Assembly: GCA_049670505.1 (NCBI GenBank)
Contig: JBATTK010000033.1
Span: 1 to 44,966 of the forward strand
DNA: 44,966 nucleotides
Direction: 5' to 3'
Origin: JBATTK01 sp049670505
GTDB lineage: Bacteria > Bacteroidota > Bacteroidia > Flavobacteriales > Flavobacteriaceae
Of this stretch, positions 17,930-26,054 are shown one piece after another. Both the position numbers and the translations under genes were made by a program. The notes beneath the pieces are model-generated. The model was not told the DNA's origin. It did not search any database and saw only the letters and a program-made list of their open reading frames with translations. Position 1 is the first letter of the stretch. Each line of letters starts with the position of its first letter.

Positions 17930-19069
17930 CTAATTATCGGCTTTAGGTTTTTCAATGGCAATAAAATCCTTGTGTACCCCCACTTCCTCGGCAATCTTGT
18001 AGATTACATGATTTCCATTTGCCCCGTTGGTCATAACCACTAAACCTGAGCTACTTTTAGGAGCGAAGATGGCCAGTGTACGTTCTCCGCTGTTTGCACC
18101 GGAGTGGGATACAATTCGACCATCTTCAAACTCGTAAACGTACCAGGCAAGGCCGAATCCCAAACGGGACGGACAGGCATTGGGCAATGTTGCCGATTCA
18201 AGACAATCATCTATTTGATTTTGGGAGATTTCAAACTGCTCCCTACGTAATTTGGAAGACACCCCTTCATTGTTCATCACACTTATCATAAATTTAGCAT
18301 AGTCATCACTAGTGGTGTGCATTCCACCAGCGCCCAATGCTTCCTCCCGGCTTCTCGGTTCCTGCCATTCGCCGTCCGGGAAAAGCGGCCAGGCCAACCG
18401 TCCTTCATACCATTCCTGGCGGGCCAGGGCGGAATTGGTCATGCCGGTGGGATCAAAGAGTAGTTCTTGCGCGATATCGTTGAAAGGACGATTTAATTTC
18501 TTTTCGATGAAGCGCACCAAATATTGCATTCCCTCACCGGAGTATCCCATATCGGTTCCCGGATCCCTTTCAAATCGTAAGACGCCATCGGTCATACGGC
18601 GCCAATTCTTAAATCCGGTTCTATGGGTAAGCACATGACGCGGTGTGAGAAGCAGCGCCCGCGGATCACCCGAAATATCGGGATCGAGCCAATATTTGGC
18701 CATAGGTTCGTCCAGATCTACTTTACCAAGCGATGCCAGCCGTAGAAAGATTTCTGCCGTTACCGGTTTTGCGATCGATGCCGTAAGGTATAGTGTCTTA
18801 TCGTTTGCTTTACGATTTGGGCTTTGCTTGCCATGGACGGCAGACCAGACGATCTTGCCATTTTCTATTACGGTAACGGATACACTCGGTACGTTATAGG
18901 TTTTAAGCCATTCCGGGATATGGGTATGAAGTCCAACAAATTTATCTTCAATATTTTTGGTATCCGTACCCGATGCATCCCTTTCCGATACCTGTTTCTT
19001 GTCTTTTTTGGAGGTACAACCATATAGGCATACTACGGTTATGCATAGTAGGAGTGCTTTTTTTAGCAT
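17930..19069 (-). CDS. Class C beta-lactamase-type serine hydrolase (lipoprotein)
   Basis: This 379-aa protein has a lipoprotein signal with Cys18 (CLYGC). The SxxK motif is SIAK at 98-101 (nucleophile Ser98, general base Lys101). The second motif is YSGEGMQYL at about 176, where the usual YxN Asn is Gly, as in a subset of the family. The third, HSGANSGE, is the HxG equivalent of KTG. Such proteins usually act as esterases, peptidases or DD-peptidase-like enzymes rather than true beta-lactamases. It is 125 nt downstream of the lectin-like gene on the same strand and may be co-transcribed. It is not the parent of the fossil fragment beside it. Confidence 0.88.
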   Translation of the reverse strand: MLKKALLLCITVVCLYGCTSKKDKKQVSERDASGTDTKNIEDKFVGLHTHIPEWLKTYNVPSVSVTVIENGKIVWSAVHGKQSPNRKANDKTLYLTASIAKPVTAEIFLRLASLGKVDLDEPMAKYWLDPDISGDPRALLLTPRHVLTHRTGFKNWRRMTDGVLRFERDPGTDMGYSGEGMQYLVRFIEKKLNRPFNDIAQELLFDPTGMTNSALARQEWYEGRLAWPLFPDGEWQEPRSREEALGAGGMHTTSDDYAKFMISVMNNEGVSSKLRREQFEISQNQIDDCLESATLPNACPSRLGFGLAWYVYEFEDGRIVSHSGANSGERTLAIFAPKSSSGLVVMTNGANGNHVIYKIAEEVGVHKDFIAIEKPKADN

Positions 19070-19194
19070 AAGTGTCTTTTTCGTGTTTGGACGTTACTTC
19101 AATAGTAAAGACTATGTACTTTTTAAGCTGTTACAGTTCAAAATGGATTTCGCAAGGTGTTGTTAGCTGTTTTCCGGCCAACACTTTGCCGACA

Positions 19195-20304
19195 TCAATT
19201 TTCCAGTCGGGCTATGAATCCCCAGTTGGTATGCTGTAACCGTCCCATAGTTTTAAACCCTTCTCCAAAAAAAGAGGCATCGCCTTCTGAAATGGCCAAT
19301 AACTCGTTGTCGCCCTTTTTCAGGTCAAGGTTAATTCTAAAGGTTCCATCGAATATCCGTTCAAACCTAATTTTGTCATAGTTGAAGACCTCTTCCCCGT
19401 TCAATAGAATTCGTAGTTTCCCGACAAAGTCAAAATGTAAGATCCGTCTGCTATCGGTATCCAATTTTAGGTTTCTTTTAGCAACGACCACTCCTTGTGG
19501 ATATTCAAAGTATTTGGAAAAATTAACGTAATCATCGTTTGGGTCATCTATTTTTTTCCACGTTTTCGAAGCATTCGCCTTATCCATTAATTCATCAAAA
19601 TAGTCATCCGTGGTGACTCTGGGAAATTGTTGGGAGATTTCCCATTTCCGTAAAAAGGGTGTTGTCCGCGGTTTTGTGTCAACAGGACTCTCATTAGGAA
19701 GGGCCTTATACGTTATATTTGAAAAATACGAAGGGCCGAACATACTTCTTAACAAAAAGTTTCCCCCGGAAGTTGCAGTGTCCAAGAGGGTTATATCCAT
19801 TTGGGGCGTAGTACTATTATTTACAAAAACCTTGAGATTATTGCCTCGTACTTCTATAGCGGCATGAAACCATTCCAAGGATTTTATGTCCGCCGTGGTT
19901 TCATAGGTAGGGTAGTTATAAAATACCCAACTTAGGGCACTGTTATAAATGGGGATATATTGTATGGCCTCCTGTGTACCCCCAAATCCTGGTCTAAAGT
20001 AGATAAACTGGTAATTGTGTTCATCGGCTACCCTAAAACCCAAGCCGGACATTACCGCTCCGGCGATATCCATTTCTACCCTGAAGTTTTTGACATTTAG
20101 AGCATTTGCAAGGGCAATGGATTGTTTCTTGCTATCGAGCTTTAAACTTGCCTTACCTTTAAATATAGTGTCAAGAAAGGCGGTGGGTTTGTTGTCTTCG
20201 GATAGAATGGTACATTTACCTTGTTCAAACAAAGTGTTTTGACCTAATAGGGATAAAGTGGATACGAGAGCGAAGAGTGTTAAAGCTGTTTTTTGAAATT
20301 TCAT
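19195..20304 (-). CDS. Secreted concanavalin-type lectin-like protein (LamG/DUF1080-like) with C-terminal jelly roll
   Basis: This 369-aa protein has a signal peptide (about 1-21, ending LSLLGQ). Residues about 35-205 form a concanavalin-type beta-sandwich: VKNFRVEMDIAGAVMSGLGF, YQFIYFRPG, WFHAAIEVRGNNLKVFVNN and FSNITYKAL follow the strand order of 3-keto-disaccharide hydrolase (DUF1080) and LamG domains. Residues about 270-365 look like a carbohydrate-binding jelly roll (DFVGKLRILLNGEEVF, FRINLDLKKGDNELLAIS). No clear catalytic residues are visible. It is divergent from the membrane regulator at 20423, across a 118-bp gap, and upstream of the serine hydrolase. Glycan binding is inferred from the fold. 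Confidence 0.7.
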   Translation of the reverse strand: MKFQKTALTLFALVSTLSLLGQNTLFEQGKCTILSEDNKPTAFLDTIFKGKASLKLDSKKQSIALANALNVKNFRVEMDIAGAVMSGLGFRVADEHNYQFIYFRPGFGGTQEAIQYIPIYNSALSWVFYNYPTYETTADIKSLEWFHAAIEVRGNNLKVFVNNSTTPQMDITLLDTATSGGNFLLRSMFGPSYFSNITYKALPNESPVDTKPRTTPFLRKWEISQQFPRVTTDDYFDELMDKANASKTWKKIDDPNDDYVNFSKYFEYPQGVVVAKRNLKLDTDSRRILHFDFVGKLRILLNGEEVFNYDKIRFERIFDGTFRINLDLKKGDNELLAISEGDASFFGEGFKTMGRLQHTNWGFIARLEN

Positions 20305-20422
20305 TGTAAAAAGTTTTTATTATTTTAAATTGATTCTAAGCTAAGTGAACCCTAAGGACAAAAGTTTTCAGAACCCAACTTTTTTAGAACTCTTTTTCGA
20401 TTATTATTTTATAGTGTTGTAA

Positions 20423-21706
20423 ATGAATTCCTTATCCCGTATAGATCAAGATTTACTAGAGCATATCAAGAAGCAAATAGCAATTGCTTCCGGGCTGGAC
20501 CAGTCCTCCTCCTGGGCTCAAAAAGACTATGATTTTTTGGTTTTTTTTATTGAGGAACAGAGCGGTGTGCGTTTGAGTCTATCCACCGTCAAGCGAATAT
20601 GGCGGAACGAATATCATCGTCTCCCGCACATTTCCACGCTGGATATACTCTCCAAACTAGCCTATAAAAAGGATTGGCTTTCACTTAAGAAACAGTGGTT
20701 GGAAGAAGGACACGGAAACCGGTCGGTTCATGGAAATAGTAGACGTGATAAACGGAACCCTGTTGTCTATCTCATCGCGCTACTTTTAGTGATTTTGGCC
20801 TTTTCCGTCGGATTGCCGTTAGTTCTGGATGCTAAAGATAAAGTCTCCGTTGCAGATAAGGAAAGGGTTACATTTTCTTATGAGAAATCCGTGGAGGGAG
20901 AAATTCCCAACACGGTGGTGTTCCGGTATAACGTTGAATCGGTGAAGGCCGATCGCTTTTTTCTGCAGCAAAACTGGGACGAGGGTAGGAGGGTTGAAAT
21001 TTTTCGGGAAAACAGGGAGAAGACCGATATTTACTATATCCCGGGTTATTTTACGGCTAAACTCATTGCCGATACCGAAGTACTAAGGGAAATTCCTATT
21101 CATGTCACCTACGAGAATTGGTTTATTGCGGCGCGACAACCTTTTTCCCGGATTAAGGCCTTTGATAAGAAGTATTGGGTGAACGAGCAGCATCTGGGAG
21201 TGGATCAGGCTGCACTGGAATCAAAAAAAATCGATGTGGCACAAGACTTTCAACTGTCGTTTTATTATGTCAAGGAATTTGATCTGGACGGAGATAATTT
21301 TACGTACACCACTTCATTTAAGATGATTCCCTTGGATGCCGTTGCCTGCCCCCAAATAAGCCTCCATGTGCAGGGGGATAAGGGATATTACTGGATTATG
21401 TTTGGGAAGAACGGTTGTGAGAGCGAGCTGGATATCCGCTTGGGCGATGTGCTGCACGAGGGTAAAAACCAAGATCTCACTATGTTCGGAACTAATATGT
21501 ACCAATGGCAACAGGTAGATATTGCCGTGGTGGATAAAAAGGTTAAGTTTCAACTGAACGGCAAAAACATTTTTTCAAGCACCTATAACAAGCCCATTGG
21601 AGCCATCAAGGAAATCAGTTATTTTTTTAATGGAATCGGAATGATTGACAGTGTGGCCCTCCGGAATGTAGGTAGAGAAGTTAAATTCTTTGATGATTTT
21701 GATTAA
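20423..21706 (+). CDS. Single-pass membrane regulator with cytoplasmic DNA-binding-like domain and extracytoplasmic LamG-like sensor
   Basis: This 427-aa protein has three parts. Residues 1-95 carry a motif I associate with a Bacteroidota helix-turn-helix-like domain (LSLSTVKRIWRNEY, LPHISTLDILSKLAYKKDWLSLKK). Residues 113-136 are one membrane segment (VVYLIALLLVILAFSVGLPLV) preceded by positive residues, placing the N-terminus inside. Residues 140-427 are outside: a PKD-like sandwich (to about 230) and a concanavalin/LamG-like domain (QLSFYYVKEFDLDG, WQQVDIAVVDKKVKFQLNG, SVALRNVG). The layout is that of a ToxR/CadC-type one-component transmembrane regulator. It is divergent from a secreted protein with a similar fold, the obvious candidate target. 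DNA binding is inferred, not shown. Confidence 0.65.
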   Translation: MNSLSRIDQDLLEHIKKQIAIASGLDQSSSWAQKDYDFLVFFIEEQSGVRLSLSTVKRIWRNEYHRLPHISTLDILSKLAYKKDWLSLKKQWLEEGHGNRSVHGNSRRDKRNPVVYLIALLLVILAFSVGLPLVLDAKDKVSVADKERVTFSYEKSVEGEIPNTVVFRYNVESVKADRFFLQQNWDEGRRVEIFRENREKTDIYYIPGYFTAKLIADTEVLREIPIHVTYENWFIAARQPFSRIKAFDKKYWVNEQHLGVDQAALESKKIDVAQDFQLSFYYVKEFDLDGDNFTYTTSFKMIPLDAVACPQISLHVQGDKGYYWIMFGKNGCESELDIRLGDVLHEGKNQDLTMFGTNMYQWQQVDIAVVDKKVKFQLNGKNIFSSTYNKPIGAIKEISYFFNGIGMIDSVALRNVGREVKFFDDFD

Positions 21707-21738
21707 AGTGATTTTTTGAACCTTTCAACAACCGGTAG

Positions 21739-21755
21739 TTCAAAACAGTCTCTTA
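21739..21755. repeat. Copy 3 of the gene-end motif, inside the C45 stop region
   Basis: TTCAAAACAGTCTCTTA is identical to 12107-12123 and encodes, on the minus strand, the last residues of the C45-like protein (KRLF-stop). The end of that reading frame may thus come from an inserted or recombined element. Confidence 0.5.
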
Positions 21756-22771
21756 TATAGTGGTGGCTGGTGTTTGCTTCTTTTGTTCAGCCACCAATCT
21801 AGTCTGGTTTCCGTTTTGTAATTGGTTAGTCTAGGTTTTCCCTCCGCTCTTTCGATCTTCAATTCGTTCAGATCGGCCACAACGGACCATATGGTCCCAA
21901 ATTTTTCCGTTTTCAAATCCAAACAGATACATTTGTTGGATAGTATCTCTTTGGCTTTAAGCAGGTCCATTTCCTTTACCGATTCTAGGTTTTCTTTCAA
22001 TCCGTTATATCGCTCCATACTTTTACTCCATGCAACTTCTCTTGTATCAAAAGGCATCATTTCTTTAGTCATAAACTGGTTGGTGATATAAATGAAATCT
22101 TCATTTTTTTCTGGATGCCTGATCCTACTTTTTTGTGGTGCCGATTCTACAACTACAATATCACCTGTTTTATCCGCAATAAGGAAGTTATTTGCCGAGG
22201 ATACTTTGGTTTCCTTGATAATGGTTATCGCCTGCTTGGTAGTGCTGCAATTTTCCAATACTTTTCTTATCAGAAAATGAAAACCAATACCCGGCTGAAT
22301 TTCTGTTCCATTTACAAATGACATGGCAATGGACAATCCTTTTTCATTAATTCCATCGGAACGACCAATAAAAACATCGGATTGGCTTATATATGAATAC
22401 TTGTTTGCGGGTGCTATCAGACTACTCTCGGTAAACTTCTTAAAGCGGAATAGCATATCGTAATTTCTCCCAATAATCACGGAATTCTTGTTCTTGAATG
22501 CAAATACACTGCATTGTCCTGTGGTATTGAGCACTCCTATACTGGATAAAAATGCGCCCAGAATTTCTGGTTGTTCATTAATTCCTTCCGCAAAACCTCT
22601 AATTTCCGTTACGACTTCCGGATAGTAATTTTTGAGTTCTCCATACGATTCCAATCCAAATTCAGTTTTCTCTTTGCTTATCCTGGGCAGGACAAACCCA
22701 TTCTTTTGTAAAAGGGAACCATATTTAAGTCCCATTTCATAAAACTCCCCATATAATCTTGGATGGTACAT
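21740..22771 (-). CDS. C45 family autoproteolytic acyltransferase/hydrolase
   Basis: This protein belongs to the Ntn-hydrolase group that includes acyl-CoA:6-aminopenicillanate acyltransferase and related amide hydrolases. The expected self-cleavage site is Gln-Cys in NTTGQCSVFAF (Cys87 of this start, Cys98 from an upstream ATG at 22804). GRNYDM and SYVNGTEIQPGIGFHFLIRKVLE-type segments are family features. I prefer the start at 22771 (MYHPRLYGEFYE, 343 aa): in the fossil copy at 17.5 kb the frame is closed just upstream of this Met. No signal peptide is seen. It lies 109 nt downstream of a serine hydrolase gene. The C-terminal residues coincide with a repeat shared with 12107-12123. Substrate unknown. 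Confidence 0.85.
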   Translation of the reverse strand: MYHPRLYGEFYEMGLKYGSLLQKNGFVLPRISKEKTEFGLESYGELKNYYPEVVTEIRGFAEGINEQPEILGAFLSSIGVLNTTGQCSVFAFKNKNSVIIGRNYDMLFRFKKFTESSLIAPANKYSYISQSDVFIGRSDGINEKGLSIAMSFVNGTEIQPGIGFHFLIRKVLENCSTTKQAITIIKETKVSSANNFLIADKTGDIVVVESAPQKSRIRHPEKNEDFIYITNQFMTKEMMPFDTREVAWSKSMERYNGLKENLESVKEMDLLKAKEILSNKCICLDLKTEKFGTIWSVVADLNELKIERAEGKPRLTNYKTETRLDWWLNKRSKHQPPLYKRLF

Positions 22772-22913
22772 TTTATCACAATCACTATTGATTAAAACCA
22801 ACAAACTTACCTATCTATTATATGGGGTATTTGTCAAAAAGTCACTTTCTTGAATTTTTTATCACAAGTACCGTTTATAGAACGGGAGAAACAATTGCTG
22901 TTTTCCTTATTGT

Positions 22914-24545
22914 CTACTGTGATTTGGTGATGCTGAAAACAGGATTTATTGGGTCGGTAACGTTTAAAACGATATCATAGACCCCTTTTTTAACTTTGAT
23001 ACCTTTCCTATGAATTCCTAAATACCCCTCGTCATCTATTCCCAAGTTGATGTTCCAATCATTGTTTGCCCTGAATTTAAATTCTCCCTCGTTTAATGTT
23101 ATGTTGTTAATGGTCAGGATATCAGGATTTTGGTTATCGGGCGTTAGGGGAATATCGTCACCCTCCCACCCGTTGGAAGTTGCGCTTCCAATAATGCCCC
23201 AGGGAATGGCGCTACTTGTTTTTGGGGCAGTTTTTACCATTCCATCTGGAAAACGGACTTCAAGTGATTCGATATCACCATTTTCAGATGATTTGAAATC
23301 AAAATATACTTTTCCTTCAACACCGTTAAAAATGGCATTTATATAAAATCGTTTCTCGTTTTCCGGAATTAGAAAATTTTTGGATGACGTATATTTTGAT
23401 TCGTTAAAACTTAATATTCCATCGTCCAGATATATTAAAAATTTAGAATCTGGAGAATTATAGGCCCCTTTCAATAATTCAAGTTTTTTATGGGCGATTT
23501 TTTCGGGTTTGGGATGTTCCACCGTTTTACTCGACAATAGGATAGTGGCTAGTTTTGTACTCAAATCTATATTTGTTTCGGCATTGCTCAATACGATGAT
23601 ACAGATGTCCTTATCAAAAATGGTCAAAAATCTACTTTGGAATCCTGGTCCGCCACCATTATGTCCTGTAGCTTTTTTTTGGACAAAAGGATACTTCTCC
23701 CATCCATAGCCATAATTACTACCATTGTAGGGAGTTTGGGCTTTTAATAAGGTCTCTTCTTCCAGTACTCTAAATTCCTTTAAACCTTTATAATACTTTA
23801 ACAGATCACCCGTAGTGGAATACATTGCCCCAGCGGCAAATGGGTGCGGTTCATCAAAAACTATCGCTTTTTTAAACTTGTTACGGGTTAAGTACTCAAA
23901 ACCGGTAGTTTTATCGGAGTCTCTTAAGCTTTTGAAAGCAAAGCCGCTTCGTTGCATATGCAGTGGTTTTAAAATATAATCTGTAACGGCCTGTTCATAG
24001 GGTATACCCGTAATTTTTTGGATAATATACCCAAGCAAATAGTATCCGGAATTGCTATACCGCCAGTTGGTATTCGGAACAAAATCCAAAGGTTGTTCGT
24101 ATATGAATCCAAGAAAGGACTTTTCGTTTTTGGTATGTTCGGGATTGGTATCATCCGGTATCCCCGAGGTATGGGTAAGCAGATTTTCGATCGTAATCTC
24201 ATCCCCTTTGGGGAAATCGGAAAAATAGGTAGATAGTTTATCGGACAAAGACAATTTCCCCTGTTCTTCCAATAAAAGGATAACCGATGCCGTAAATGTT
24301 TTGGTCGTAGAGTATATGCGATATATGCTGCTGTTCGTGTTTTTTGTTTCAATTTGGGGATGCTGTATGCCGTAGCTCTTTTTTAAAAGAACCTTTCCTT
24401 TTTCATAAACCAATACCGAACCGTGAAAATATCCGTCTTTTTCATAAGACCGTATCAGTTCATCAATTTCCTTGCTTTTGGTTTTTTGACCGTAGCTAAT
24501 GGTTAATGCGCCGAGCAATATGATAAATAGCACTATTTTTTTCAT
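22914..24545 (-). CDS. Class C beta-lactamase-type serine hydrolase with C-terminal beta domain
   Basis: This 543-aa secreted protein has a signal peptide (1-19, ending TISYG). Its catalytic domain carries STTK at 79-82 (nucleophile Ser79), YSN at 162-164 and HNG at 294-296, a complete SxxK/YxN/HxG set. Residues about 345-543 form an additional beta-rich region (KFLIYLDDGILSFNES, WNINLGIDDEGYLGIHRKG, YDIVLNVTD). It is upstream of the C45 gene on the same strand, and fragments of both are duplicated at 17.4-17.9 kb, showing that the pair has been an old unit. It is likely a periplasmic or extracellular peptidase or esterase; true beta-lactam resistance is not implied. Confidence 0.9.
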   Translation of the reverse strand: MKKIVLFIILLGALTISYGQKTKSKEIDELIRSYEKDGYFHGSVLVYEKGKVLLKKSYGIQHPQIETKNTNSSIYRIYSTTKTFTASVILLLEEQGKLSLSDKLSTYFSDFPKGDEITIENLLTHTSGIPDDTNPEHTKNEKSFLGFIYEQPLDFVPNTNWRYSNSGYYLLGYIIQKITGIPYEQAVTDYILKPLHMQRSGFAFKSLRDSDKTTGFEYLTRNKFKKAIVFDEPHPFAAGAMYSTTGDLLKYYKGLKEFRVLEEETLLKAQTPYNGSNYGYGWEKYPFVQKKATGHNGGGPGFQSRFLTIFDKDICIIVLSNAETNIDLSTKLATILLSSKTVEHPKPEKIAHKKLELLKGAYNSPDSKFLIYLDDGILSFNESKYTSSKNFLIPENEKRFYINAIFNGVEGKVYFDFKSSENGDIESLEVRFPDGMVKTAPKTSSAIPWGIIGSATSNGWEGDDIPLTPDNQNPDILTINNITLNEGEFKFRANNDWNINLGIDDEGYLGIHRKGIKVKKGVYDIVLNVTDPINPVFSITKSQ

Positions 24546-24846
24546 AAGAATTGGATTTTATCCTTGAAGTGATTTAAATAAAGACTGCCGGTTTTACCAT
24601 TGGTTACTTTTTTTCATTGATTTTTTACGGGTTCCCTTATAGGAGTAGAGCAACGGTATAGTTCATCACGAAACATGGAATATTGGTATAGACTTTTTAG
24701 AAATCTTTGTTTGCAGCTGCTTTTCGATACTGTCCCAACATTCTTTTTTGACACAGGCAGCGTAATGCCGGACCAATGCATTCTATTAGTAGAAATGTGC
24801 TATCATTCATGTGATTGTACGCTATGGTACCAGTACATGTGAAAAT

Positions 24847-24947
24847 AGGGAAAAGCACTTCCCTCGACCCCTCCTTCCCTTCGACCCTATCTGCCGACAG
24901 GCAGGTACGCTCAGGGCGACATTTAGGAGGGAAGTAAGGTTTTCCCT
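24847..24947. repeat. Nested inverted-repeat element
   Basis: Two outer arm pairs (24847-24854 with 24940-24947, and 24857-24865 with 24927-24935) enclose a central hairpin CTGCC-GACA-GGCAG (24891-24904). The interior also contains TTCGAC and TACGCTCAGGGCGACA, which resemble small dispersed repeats I associate with flavobacterial genomes. The remaining 24546-25075 sequence holds no gene I can support. It could be a small non-autonomous repeat or a structured RNA. Confidence 0.6.
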
Positions 24948-25075
24948 CTAAAAAGCATGTGCTGAGTGCCCCGAAGTAAGGGCATTAAGGGGTGTGTAAT
25001 TTCTAAAACGCTTATTATGTTACTACCGGCAATATACTGTGGAATCATTAATTCATTTAATAAACCTAAAAAATC

Positions 25076-25462
25076 ATGATGGGAACAACAAAATCATTTT
25101 TCGTCCTTATACTCGTTTTGGCTCCTTTTTTTGTAATGGGCAACCCGCAAATAGATCCTCCAGACGGCGTGGCTACGGTACATGTATACCGGCCACAAAA
25201 TATTATCGGTTTTGCATGGGTCTTTAACCTAAAGGTAAATGGGGAAAAGTACGGGAAAATTAAAAATGGCAGGCATCTGATACTGTCCTTTACACCGGGA
25301 AAGACGGTGTTCAGTGTAAAAAAGAAGGAAGTTGAATTAAACCTTGAAGCAGGAAAAACCTATTATCTTCGTTCTTTTATAGAAGCCGGTTATATCATAG
25401 GAAGCCTAGATTTAGTAGAGGTTACGGAATCTTTCGCTAGGCAGGAATTAAAACTGGAATAA
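25076..25462 (+). CDS. Secreted DUF2846-like protein
   Basis: This 128-aa protein has a signal peptide (about 1-22, ending FVMGNP) and one DUF2846-type beta domain: VATVHVYRPQNIIGFAWVF, NGEKYGKIKNGRHL, FTPGKTVFSV and GKTYYLRSF. The order of an RP motif, a KxxNGxxxxK strand, a PG turn and a YYLR strand matches the C-terminal domain of the membrane protein encoded at 26054, so the two are paralogous domains on both sides of an ECF sigma gene. Met2 (25079) is an equivalent start. Periplasmic or outer-membrane location is inferred. The sigma gene begins 64 nt downstream on the same strand. Confidence 0.75.
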   Translation: MMGTTKSFFVLILVLAPFFVMGNPQIDPPDGVATVHVYRPQNIIGFAWVFNLKVNGEKYGKIKNGRHLILSFTPGKTVFSVKKKEVELNLEAGKTYYLRSFIEAGYIIGSLDLVEVTESFARQELKLE

Positions 25463-25526
25463 ACGGATCAAAGGTCATACCGTATCTACCTGCCATCCTT
25501 ATATCGTACATGCAATCTCATATCAT

Positions 25527-26054
25527 TTGATAGATAAACATACCATTGCGCAATGTTGTAAAGGCAATAGAAAGGCCCAAAAAATCCTTTACAAAACCTA
25601 CGCACAGAAAATGTTCGTGTACTGTTATCGGTATGTAAAACAAAAGGAAGATGCCGAGGAAATCTTATCCGAAGGATTTATAAAAGTATTCCAGAACCTG
25701 TCCAAATTGGAATATAGGGATGCTAAGAGTTTTGAAGGATGGATCAGGCAAATCATGGTAAACGAGTGTCTTATGTTTCTGCGCAAACAAAAGAATATAG
25801 TTTACGATGAACGGCAAATACTGTTGGCGGAAACCGAACCACGGATAGAAGGGGAACTGGAAGCTAAGGATATTTATAATCTGATACTTGCTTTGCCGAT
25901 AGGGTATCGTACGGTTTTTAATCTTTACGCGATCGAAGGTTTTTCCCATAGGGAAATTGCCCAAAAACTGGATATTGGGGAGAGTACATCCAGATCCCAG
26001 CTTACAAAGGCAAGGGCAATGCTAAAAACACTAATGGCCAAAACGAATATATAA
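25527..26054 (+). CDS. ECF-type RNA polymerase sigma factor
   Basis: This 175-aa protein has both ECF regions. Region 2 is CYRYVKQKEDAEEILSEGF (about 33-51) with a following FEGWIRQIMVNECL strand-helix pattern, and region 4 is about 122-165 with the helix-turn-helix GFSHREIAQKLDIGESTSRS. The start is a TTG at 25527; no in-frame ATG gives a better N-terminus, and MIDKHTIAQCCKGNRKAQ fits the usual ECF opening. Its stop overlaps the ATG of the next gene by 1 nt (TAATG), so the membrane partner is translationally coupled, as expected for a sigma/anti-sigma pair. Confidence 0.92.
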   Translation: MIDKHTIAQCCKGNRKAQKILYKTYAQKMFVYCYRYVKQKEDAEEILSEGFIKVFQNLSKLEYRDAKSFEGWIRQIMVNECLMFLRKQKNIVYDERQILLAETEPRIEGELEAKDIYNLILALPIGYRTVFNLYAIEGFSHREIAQKLDIGESTSRSQLTKARAMLKTLMAKTNI

